Origin: Ixodes scapularis
Taxonomy: Eukaryota > Arthropoda > Arachnida > Ixodida > Ixodidae
NCBI RefSeq assembly: GCF_016920785.2
Contig: NW_024609837.1
Span: forward strand, 23,059,565-23,123,564
DNA: 64,000 nt
Direction: 5' to 3'
Part shown: positions 56,091-64,000 of the stretch, piece by piece
How the letters are laid out: each line of letters begins with the position of its first letter
How positions within the stretch are numbered: position 1 is the first letter of the stretch
Notes under the pieces: model-generated
Told to the model about the DNA's origin: nothing
Database searches by the model: none
Seen by the model: only the letters and a program-made list of their open reading frames with translations
Translations under genes and position numbers: made by a program

Positions 56091-57100
56091 GTGCGGTTGT
56101 GGGCCATGTCGAGGAACTCCGAAACTCCGCCAAAGTCGCCGCGATTACTGAAGAATCATCGCCACCTCAGCAAGACCTTACGTCGCCAGTGCAGCTCGAC
56201 ATTGACCCCAAAGCTTCCGGGCCCAAAACGACAACAGCTGAGTGACCTCCTCGCCGAATACAGCGACTGCAATGCGACGTCGTCGAAGGTGCGCCAAACC
56301 ACCGTTGCGAAGCATCGCATTGCTACCGAGGGCGACGCGCTCCCTGTGCATCGATCGCCATACCGAGTCTCCGTAAAAGAAAGGAAGGTCATCCTGGAGC
56401 GAGTGCGAGAAATGCTGAACGACGACATAATCCAGCCTTCCAGCAGTCCATTGGCCTCTCCGGTCGTACTGGTTAAGAAGAAGGACGGAACGCTTAGGTT
56501 TTGCGTGGACTACCGACAGCTGAACGCGGTGACGAAAAAAGAATTCTACCCACTTCCCTGCATATATACAACACGCTAAACCAGCTGCGCCACTTTCGAT
56601 ATTTTTTATCGGTGGACCTGAAGAGCGGGTACTGGCAGGTCGAAGTTGACGAACGGGACCAAGGAAAGACAGCTTTCGTCACGCCAGATGGACTATACGA
56701 GTTCAAGGTGGTGCCATTTGGACTATGCACGGCGCCAGCAACTTTCCAGTGTGTCATGGACACCGCACTGGCTGGGCTGAAATGGCAGAGCTGTCTCGTC
56801 TCTACCTTGACGACGTCGTAGTGTTTTCAAGCGACTTCGACGAACACTTGCGACGACTCCGAGCTGTTCTCCAGGCCATACAGGCCGCCGGGCTCACCCT
56901 CAAGCCATCGAAGTGTCGGTTCGACTATGACGAACCGAAGTTCCTAGGCCACGTGGTTAGCAATGATGGCGTTTGCCCAGACCCAGAGAAGACTCGCGCC
57001 GTCGCGGCCTTCCCAGCGCCGACAGACAAGAACGTTGCGCGAAGATACCTTTGGATTATGTGCGTACTATCGGTGTTTCGTTTGTGATTTCGCAAGGATT
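56091..57100 (+). pseudogene. Gypsy reverse transcriptase
   Basis: Pieces in three frames: SPYRVSVKERKVILERVREM and VVLVKKKDGTLRFCVDYRQL (to 56,579), then FLSVDLKSGYWQVEVDERDQ and VVPFGLCTAPATFQ (to about 56,800), then YLDD (56,803-56,814) with KCRFDYDEPKFLGHVVS. Order and motifs are those of Ty3/Gypsy RT, with an intact YLDD. The frameshifts lie near 56,570 and 56,790. Confidence 0.92.
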
Positions 57101-57139
57101 TCCGAACTGCTCACAAACTTCTCTAAAGACGCCCAAAAT

Positions 57140-57600
57140 TCGAATGGGCCGAGAAGCAACAGCAGGCATTTGACGAGCTGAAACAACAACTCTAGACTCC
57201 TCCGGTTCTTGGACACTTCGATCAAGATGCGGAAACCGAGATTCATACAGACGCAAGTAACGCAGGACTTGGTGTGGTACTGGTTCAAGCGCAAGAAAGC
57301 ACCGAGCGATTCATCGCCTACTCAAGTCGGACACTGTCCAAAGCAAAGATAAATTACTCCACGACTGAAAAGGAATGTCCTGCGGTCGTATATGCAATCA
57401 CGAAGTTTCGCCCGTACTTGTAAGGAAGCCCGTTCGCGTTGTCACGGACCACCACTCGCTCTGCTGGCTGGCGAGCTCAAAGGACCCTTCACGACGCCTC
57501 GCTCGATGGAGTCTCCGACTGCAGGAGTTTAACATGACTGTAATCTACAAGTCAGGCCGCAAACACAGCGACACCAACTGCCTGTCCATAGTTCCTGTCG
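57140..57600 (+). pseudogene. Gypsy RNase H
   Basis: HTDASNAGLGVVLVQ, IAYSSRTLSKAKINYSTTEK and the later HHSLCWLASSKDPSRRLARW and NMTVIYKSGRKHSDTN segments give the catalytic D, E and D-type positions of the RNase H domain. A TAG interrupts before TPPVLGHFD, and a frame change falls near 57,400. Confidence 0.88.
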
Positions 57601-57639
57601 AGACATCTCCCCGTAGCAGCGACGTTGATGACGACGAGT

Positions 57640-58900
57640 GCTTCCTATGCGTAGTGAACACCGACGACATGGCACGACGTCAAAGGGACGATCCTGACTT
57701 GCGCGCGCTAATCGAACACCTCGGAGGGCGAGGGGTATTATCCCCCGTGTCTTCTCGAGAGCCTTGCCGACCTTCATCCTCCGACAAGGTGTACTTGACA
57801 AGGAGAACTTTGGAGACAACAGCTCGCCATGGCTGCTGGTAATCCCTACTGACCTTAGAGGGGAGATCTGCCAAGCCTGCCACGACAACCCGACGTCGGG
57901 ACACCTTGGTTACAGCCGATCGCTGGCCCGAATTCGTGAAAGCTATTACTGGCCCAAACTCCCGAACACCGTTCACATCTACACACGATCGTGCCAATAG
58001 TGCCAGCGACGCAAGAAACCGCCGACGACGCCGGCTGGTCACCTGCAGCCGATCGCTCCCCCGACTGCACCGTTCCAGCAGATCGGAACGGATCTACTTG
58101 GTCCTTTCCCACCATCGACACAAGGAAATTGATGGATAATCGTAGCCACAGGTTATCTCATGCAGTACGCCGAAACGAAAGCCCTTCCTTCATTAACTGC
58201 TGTGGTATTCGTTAAGTTTTTCATCGAGTCCATAGTCCTCCGGCACGGCGCTCCCAAAGTTCTGATCTCAGACCGAGGATCATCGTTCATGGTCCAGCTG
58301 ACGCAAGATATCCTTCGTCTCAGCAACACCAGTCATCGTTGCGCCACTGCGTACCACCCGCAGACCAACGGGCTGAAAGAGAGACCCAACCAGACCATCG
58401 CCGACATGATCTCTATGTACCTCAAAGTGGAGCACAAGACATGGGACGAGGTGTTGCCGTAAGTAACATTTACCTACAACACGGCCGTTCAAAAGACCAC
58501 CGGGGAAACACCCTTTCAACTGGTGCATGGTCGCAAGTTAACGACAATGCTGGACGCGATGTTACCCCACGAACCGGCTGTCGACGGAGGTGACGACGCC
58601 CAGGGGGTTGCCCAACGGGCAGAAGACGTCCGTCAGCTCGCCAGAGTTTCGGATTAAAGCCCAACAACGTGTCAACACTGGCCGCTACAACCTTCGTCGT
58701 CGGGACGTCCACTTCCAGCCCGGAGACAGGGTGTAGGTGTGGACACCGATTCGCCAGCGTGGTTTCAGCGAGAAACTCCTGAGAAGCGCTACTTTGGACC
58801 CTGCAAGGTGATTCGTCGAATCGGGGATTTAAACTATGAGGTGATGCCCGACGGAACACGGACTTCATCATGCCGCCCTCCGTGAAAGTATAAGCCGTCT
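57640..58900 (+). pseudogene. Gypsy integrase with GPY/F motif
   Basis: An H-x-H-x-C-x-C finger is visible (CHDNPTSGHLGYSRS, YYWPKL, then SC, stop, CQR). The core has TDLLGPFP (D 58,091), LISDRGSSF (D 58,271) and GLKERPNQT (E 58,379), the DDE residues, and AYHPQTNG. A YFGPCKVI motif near 58,791 matches the GPY/F module, and no chromodomain was recognised. Several stops and frameshifts are present, for example TGA just after PPSTQGN. Confidence 0.9.
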
Positions 58901-59060
58901 TCGCACGCCTCAAGCCGTACTACTATCGATAGGACCGCGAATTGTGTTTTTGTAATACGCTCGATAGGATTGTGTTGTACAAGTCTACGTAGTTTGCCAT
59001 TATTTTTGTGCGTTTTGCTGTTTTGTTTCCCAGCACGTCGCATTGAGACGATGTGTTTTT

Positions 59061-59069
59061 AAAGGGGGG
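59061..59069 (+). promoter_or_regulatory. Polypurine tract
   Basis: AAAGGGGGG lies five bases before the 3' LTR start, the usual place for plus-strand priming. Confidence 0.8.
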
Positions 59070-59074
59070 TCTAA

Positions 59075-59473
59075 TGCCACGCGCATCGCTGAACGAGCGC
59101 GTGCGTGGCCGAATGGTTACCTTGCTTGACGGTCGTGCGAAAGGTCTAGGTTCGATTCCAGTTAGCGGACTGCACTTTTATTTATTCTTTCAACTTGGCG
59201 TTCTCGTAAGTTCGAAAACATTCTCGTCTGATCAAGTTCCAAATGTTCTACACGCCGAATGTTCCAGAAACACACGCGGGTACAAAAGGTGCTCCGCCTG
59301 GCGAGCAGGAGACAGTCTCGCCCCAGCGATCGATCTTGCTGTTACGCCGCTATCGACGTCCGCGACGCTCAATTGTTTTCTTCTGTTGCCTTTTTGTTTT
59401 GGGCACAAGTTGGCCCCATTAAACGTTTAGTTTATTTCAGCTTTCGTCGCCTCATCAATTGTCATTCGTGACA
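59075..59473 (+). repeat. 3' LTR
   Basis: TGCCACGCG to CGTGACA, co-linear with the 5' LTR over its full length and lacking about 12 bp (relative to about 53,750). It keeps both boxes of the tRNA-like block. Confidence 0.93.
59106..59159 (+). promoter_or_regulatory. tRNA-like block in the 3' LTR with intact A and B boxes
   Basis: TGGCCGAATGG (59,106-59,116) and GGTTCGATTCC (59,149-59,159) match the Pol III A and B box consensus and are spaced 32 nt apart, as in tRNA genes. The surrounding bases resemble a serine or leucine tRNA, but the T stem is imperfect, so it is unlikely to be a real tRNA. It lies at the start of the LTR, in sense orientation. Confidence 0.75.
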
Positions 59474-60690
59474 ATACGAAGACTGTGTTTTCAAAAGAGA
59501 ATTAGAGAAATATCGAATCAAACAAGGAGGATGAAAACTAAAACGCAAGCCTAAAAGCGGGTGGGATAAAGAGGTTAAGGCAGCAATATCGAGACGCCAA
59601 GCGCGATCTAGAGAAAACAGATGGGCAAATAAAAATGGGGCCACACCAGCCGAAGTAGCATCAAAATGGGAGGACTTTTAGGGAAGAAGGCGGGAGGCAT
59701 CGGCATTTATACAAATCAAAATTGGGAGGGCAGGGGTCCAGTGGACGATAGATAGGTTCTGGGAACACATCAGTGCAGAGGAAAAAAGGCCGAGAGGTAC
59801 CAGCAGACACTAACCACACAGGAAGGGACAAAGGTAGAGGGGGAAGAGGCAAGGGAATACATTAGACATACAATCGAAGCAGCATTTTCGGAGTTAAAAC
59901 CAGATCAGGCCGTAGGGAATGGTAGCATCTACAAAACAGAAGAGCAGGATCATAGTGTAGAAGAGGAAATGACCACATGGGATTGGGAAAAAGTAGACGG
60001 AAATGTTCCGGCTGGAACTGCGACAGGTCGAGACGGCATACCAATGAGACTGATAAAAGTTCTAGGCCAAACAAGCAAATTGAAACTAAGGCAGGTGATT
60101 GTCCAGATATTATGGGAGGGGAGGTATCCAGTGACTGGAAATTGAGCAGGGTGGCATCATAATATTAGGGCGCAGAAGACAAAGACAGTATCAAATCATA
60201 CCAACCTATCACAGTAACTTTAGTAATATACAGACTAGCTATGCAAATTGTAAAAAGAATGGAAGAATTGGCAGAGACAAAGCAGATTCTGGGGGAGCGC
60301 CAAAAAGGTTTGAAGAGAGATAGACGACTAGATGACAATTTATTCGTAATCACTCAGTGCATAGAGATAGCGATGACAATTATGGGTAGCATTTTTGGAC
60401 ATCAAAGGGGCATATTAAAACGTGAATCCGGAAAAACTCTGGGACCAACTGAAGGGATATGGGCTAGGAGAACCATGGTTCAGTTTCTAGAACAGGTTTA
60501 TACGGAGAATAGGGTGATTATAACATGGGAAGCCGAAACTACAAGACCAGCAGCAATAAAAAGAGGACTTAGACAGGGTTTCTCATTGTCTCGCTTGCTC
60601 TTTATGATATACCTCAGTGAGATGGAAAAAAGATTAGAGCAGTGCCACCTAGGTTTCGATCTGACTTACATGGCGGAAGGATATACACCA
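59474..60690 (+). pseudogene. Host LINE: RT domain, right of the Gypsy element
   Basis: Resumes the LINE reading frame at 59,475. Motifs include SGWDKEVKAAISRRQAR, ATGRDGIPMRLIKVLG, KQILGERQKGLKRDRRLDDN (RT block), ITQCIEIA, then RTMVQFLEQVYTENRV and KRGLRQGFSLSRLLFMIYLS. The usual GxPLSPLLF reads GFSLSRLLF. It breaks off before the YADD box near 60,690 at LGFDLTYMAEG. Many stops and frameshifts. Confidence 0.82.
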
Positions 60691-60698
60691 ACTCATGT

Positions 60699-61990
60699 TT
60701 GGATGGATGGATGGATGAATACGGCTGAGCCTTTTAGATCGGGCGGTAGCTTACGCCACCTAGCCATTTTGTTTTACCATTTAAGCTTAGAATATTTAAA
60801 TGTGAAATCTGTATTCACTTCGCAGTGGAAAGAAAGTGAGGCTATGAAACCCCCTTGCCATCAGTGAATAAGAAAATACCTAGTTTTCTCTCGATTTCTG
60901 CCACCATTAACTTAATCTTTGCTTGGTAATCTCTACAGTCTTGAAATCCACTCTCCCTTCGCTGTCTCTAAAACCCAATGACTTTATTAAATCTATGTTG
61001 TCTTCGGTAGGCATAGGGTGAAGCCCTTTACAGTAGAGTATCAACTGCTCAGCCGCCTCATCCTCCTCTCCACAAGCAGTGCACACTGTATCCATTTCCT
61101 GGTACTTCACTCTGTATGTTCTGGTTCGCAGAACACCCGTCCTCGCCTCAAACAGCAATGAGCTTCCCCTAGAACTGTCATAAATGCTTTCTTTGGCAAT
61201 AACTGTTTTCCAGAGCCGTCTTTGTGTGCATTCCCTCTAGCCACCGATCTCTTTCTGTGGCCTTAACTTTCTTCTTAACTGAGACTTGCTCTTCCGTATC
61301 TTCGCTATAGCCCAAAAACTTTCCTCTTAATTTCCTAGTGCGCTGTCTCCACTTTGTGTCTACACTCCTCATGTATAAATAGCTGAAAACCTTTCGTGCC
61401 CATTGCTCCCCATCCATTTGCCTCAACCTATCCTCAAATTCTATCTTGCTCACCGCTTCCCTGCTCTCAAATGACGCCCATCCCATGTCTCCTTGTACTC
61501 CCTGGTTTGGCGTTTTGCAATGTGCCCCCAAAGCCAGTCTACCTTCTCCGCGCTGTTTTATTTCTAGTCTCGCATGCACTTCGGATTTCATGCATAGCAC
61601 CGCGTTTCCAAAAGTCAAGCCAGGGACCATGACCCCTTTCCAAATCTCTCTCACCACCTCATACCTGTTGTAATTCTAAAGTGCTCTATTTTTCATTACA
61701 GCTGCATTTCTGTTGCCCTTACCTATTACATACTTTTCATGCTCTCTGAGATATTCTGCGCCATCACATATCCATACTCCTAGATACTTGTATTTACTAG
61801 CTCTCTCAACTGTAATATTCTGTATCTTCAGCCTCTCAACTTCATCCTCGTTAAAAATCATGACTGCTGATTTTTCGCTACTGAATTCTAAACCTAATTC
61901 CTCTCCTTCCCTACCACAGATGCTCATTAATTCCTGCAACTCTGTCCTGTTGTTAGCCATTAGTACGATATCATCCGCATGTTTACAAAC
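60699..61990 (-). mobile_element. LINE, minus strand, 5'-truncated, with 3' UTR and (ATCC)n tail
   Basis: Right to left: KHADDIVLMANN (YADD-type box around 61,970-61,981) with LGLEFSSEKSAVMIFN, then YKYLGVWICDG and GNRNAAVMKNRAL. Next comes a C-terminal domain (IWKGVMVPGLTFGNAVLCMK) and a Cys-rich end (CTACGEEDEAAEQLILYC). After the stop at about 60,907 a 3' UTR runs to (ATCC)n, seen as GGATGGATGG at 60,699-60,716. Same family as the host LINE. The coding frames shift between 61,676 and 61,657 and between 61,178 and 61,158. Confidence 0.85.
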
Positions 61991-62028
61991 AAACCGGAGC
62001 GCCCCTAGCGGACGCCACCGGCGCCGCG

Positions 62029-63190
62029 CATGCGCGGTGGACGGTGGGCAAGAAGTTCGCCGTCGCCCATAAACAAACCATTGAATTGCGCTGTCTTCGG
62101 CGTCAGTGTGAGTCCCCCTGCCCTTTTTCGCGTTCGAATTGTTGATTCTACGTCTTCCTGGCAATGTCTGACTACTTGAGCGGTCTCAGCGAAATTAACA
62201 AGGCAAAACTTTGCGTGAATAATGTGACGTGCGGCGATTCATTTCACTTGGACGCCGCTAAAGCTGGAGTCTCACGATGAGATCCTGCTCGCTATTTTCA
62301 GTCGCGACGTCGCTCGGGCTGCAAAAGCGTGGACCGTAGCTGAGATGGTGGACGTCGATACTGAAAACCGCAAGTAGAATCGGGCATTACAAATCGGTGA
62401 TGGCCACTGGTAACAATGATCAACATCTTCTTGTGTCTACTGTTTACACTTAGCCTCCTTACCCCAACCAACCTTCAAAAGTGTTCTGAGGCCTGCACTT
62501 AGTTCTTATCGCAATTACCGGGTCAACGTTTGGTTTACGGGCCGCTGGCGTTTGAACGAGCTGACGACAAAAAGCAGACAAGTTTGAAAGAGCAGACGAC
62601 AGTTCGAACGCATGCGAGATGGAGTGCGGGCAAGAAGCACCGCATCCCGCGTCTACAAAGCATTGGAATGTCACGTTGCCAGCGTCTGTGTGAGTCTGCA
62701 TACTATTTTTTGCGTTGGAATTGTTGATTATAAGTCCTCATAGCAATGTCTTACCACTTTAATCGCCTGAGCGGAATTGTCAAGGCTCGTTACACCGCTA
62801 AACGTTGCGTAAATAATTTGACGTGCGGCGATTCATTCGCATGAACGCCACAGAATGAACGTCAAAACCATGATGAGATTCTTCTAGATATTTTCGGTCG
62901 CGACGTCGCTCGTGCTGCAAAAATGTAGAAGATAGCGGCGATGATCGACGTCGATATTGAAATTCGGAAGCGGAAACAGACCAAGCGTAACAAGTCGATG
63001 ATGGCCACTGGTACCAATGATCAACATCTTGTATTTACTGTTTACACCGAGCCTACTTCAGTCTTTTGAGGCCTGCATTTAAGTTCTTAGTGAAATCACT
63101 CGGTCAAAGTTTGGTCTACGGGCCGCTTTTGTTTGAACAAGCAGACGACAAAAAGCAGACCAGTTCGAAAGAGCAGACGAAAGTTCGAAC
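62029..63190 (+). repeat. Two-copy 580-bp tandem repeat with a shared degraded reading frame
   Basis: Copy 1 at about 62,029-62,608 and copy 2 at about 62,610-63,190 share, in order, CGCATGCG, GAATTGTTGATT, ACGTGCGGCGATTCATT, TCGCGACGTCGCTCG, GATGGCCACTGGTA and GCAGACGACAAAAAGCAGAC. In both, a frame starts with ATGTCT and encodes CVNN, TCGDSF, then DEILL, RDVARAAK and DVD blocks. I do not recognise the protein; stops are present in both copies. Orientation follows the frame. Confidence 0.75.
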
Positions 63191-63631
63191 GATCAGGCGG
63201 CCGTGTGAATTTGAAGACGCACTGAACCCGCGGGTGGCCCGGACAACTTGGCGGTCACTCTCTCGTTCATGTTGGAACAAAACAAATACATCTGGCGACC
63301 ACAAAGTGTTGCCCGCACAAGCAATCGTAGTTCGACAGCGTCTGGTTTACCCTTTTCACGGCTACTATCCACGTACTCGGACGAACGGAGCGAGCAGAAA
63401 CACATGAAAACTGATCTTCAACCCTTTCCAGACTCTCTTGGTATAGTCCTCGTCGCAGCATTTTGACGAGAACGCAGGTTTTATGTCTGATTTCTCCGAA
63501 AAGAACACAAGAATGCATGTCTCGAACGGCGACTTCTGCCCACCGCCCCAGACCGGAAGTGCGTCCGAAGCGCCACCACCGCGACGTGACGTAGGAGAGT
63601 TGAGTTCGTGTATAAAGTAAATTAAGTATTG
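63191..63631. other. No gene recognised
   Basis: Tail of the composite insert. It ends with a GC-rich patch containing CCGGAAGTG and CGTGACGTAGG strings near 63,550-63,595, which look promoter-like (ETS- and CRE-type), but no start of a gene was found. Confidence 0.4.
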
Positions 63632-64000
63632 CCAGGGTTAACGCATGCAGATTACATTGTACTCGTAGCAGAAAGTCGTGAAACAATACAGGAACTGATT
63701 AGGATTTGCTGCAGGGAAGGGAGCACTTTAGGCCTAAACTCCAGTAGGGACAAGTCGGGTATAATAGTTTTCAACAACGGGAAGTGGTAACCCCTGGAGA
63801 TACAGGACGCAGTGATAGAACACGTAGAAAGTACAAATATCCGGGAGCATGGCTAAGTGAGGGAAGAAAGTGCCTAAAAGAACATGAAGTTATTCTAATA
63901 AAAAAGGGGAAACGAGATTCAGCTATCATGAAACAAAGGGCACTCTGGAACTATAATAGATACGAAATCGTTAGGGGTGTATGGAAGGGGGTCATGGTGC
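63632..64000 (+). pseudogene. LINE RT and C-terminal region, plus strand, cut by window edge
   Basis: PGLTHADYIVLVAESRETIQ (YADD-type box as HADY, 63,644-63,655), then LIRICCREG and GLNSSRDKSGIIVFN, and after a stop KYKYPGAWLSEG and GKRDSAIMKQRALWNYNRYE. It starts at about the point where the plus-strand host LINE broke off near 60,690. It runs into IVRGVWKGVMV at the edge, co-linear with the minus-strand copy. Last Asp of the box is replaced by Tyr. Confidence 0.82.

Larger units (their letters stand above)
53563..59473 (+). mobile_element. Ty3/Gypsy LTR retrotransposon, full length, degraded
   Basis: 5,911 bp from TG to CA, with two LTRs (53,563-53,971 and 59,075-59,473), a purine tract before the 3' LTR, and an interior with gag, protease, RT, RNase H and integrase in the order of Ty3/Gypsy elements. 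No env-like frame follows integrase. Every domain is split by frameshifts or stops. The flanks ATAT (53,559-53,562) and ATAC (59,474-59,477) look like a 4-bp target duplication with one change. By eye the LTRs differ at about 30 sites plus a 12-bp indel, so the insertion is not recent. Confidence 0.93.

Noticed and set aside
58900..59060. Env-like frame after Gypsy integrase
   Set aside because: Only about 160 bp lie between the integrase end and the 3' LTR; no membrane or signal segment is present.
60690..61990. Twin-primed 5' inversion of one LINE
   Set aside because: In twin priming the inverted 5' part precedes the sense 3' part. Here the plus-strand 5' part faces the 3' tail of the minus-strand copy, so the order is wrong; two insertions fit better.

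Overview
This is eukaryotic, repeat-dense, gene-poor DNA. No compact bacterial-style gene layout is present, introns are implied, and the coding capacity is almost entirely transposon-derived. I see several non-LTR (LINE) families, a tRNA-derived SINE, many foldback MITE-type DNA transposons, a hAT-type MITE and one complete but degraded Ty3/Gypsy LTR element. Microsatellites and long poly-C/poly-G runs are frequent. From memory of arthropod repeats, the LINE families, the SINE and the abundance of foldbacks fit an ixodid tick. That is an inference, not something the sequence proves.

Layout. 0-10 kb: no convincing gene; a full-length SINE (1.45-1.74 kb), dispersed repeats, an inverted repeat (5.6 kb) and a MITE with palindromes nested in it (6.17-6.74 kb). 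10.1-14.6 kb: a tRNA-Ser pseudogene, then a nearly intact LINE with ORF1 (PHD-like finger, coiled coil, RRM-like region) and ORF2 (endonuclease and reverse transcriptase), broken by one frameshift and one stop. 15-21 kb: no gene; A/T-rich and low-complexity DNA. 20.8-26 kb: a dispersed repeat, a LINE fragment (+) and a longer LINE (-) lying tail to tail, the latter split by a 0.4-kb MITE. 28.5-31.7 kb: a foldback and two more LINE fragments. 32.9-37.5 kb: a TGACGTCA-rich array, foldbacks and an LTR-element remnant. 37.9-39.7 kb: an inverted pair of THAP-domain gene 5' ends; one is disrupted by a small hairpin insert with a 15-bp target duplication. 40-41 kb: tandem foldback MITEs. 41.4-49.7 kb: mostly unannotatable. 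49.7-53.2 kb: a hAT MITE with an 8-bp target duplication, two abutting perfect palindromes and a CCCTCGTGAGGG-type array. 53.3-64 kb: one LINE copy, opened by a 5.9-kb Gypsy element (53,563-59,473) and again by a composite segment (about 60,690-63,631). The composite holds a second LINE copy in reverse and a 580-bp tandem repeat. The host LINE resumes at 63,632 and runs off the right edge.

How the parts work together. The region is best read as a stratigraphy of insertions rather than a gene cluster. The host-gene-like signals are weak: THAP exon copies, one candidate first exon at 38,908, and two repeats with conserved reading frames. The most unusual observations are a tRNA-like A-box/B-box block inside the Gypsy LTRs, the pair of perfect zero-loop palindromes sharing one boundary base, and the THAP inverted duplication.
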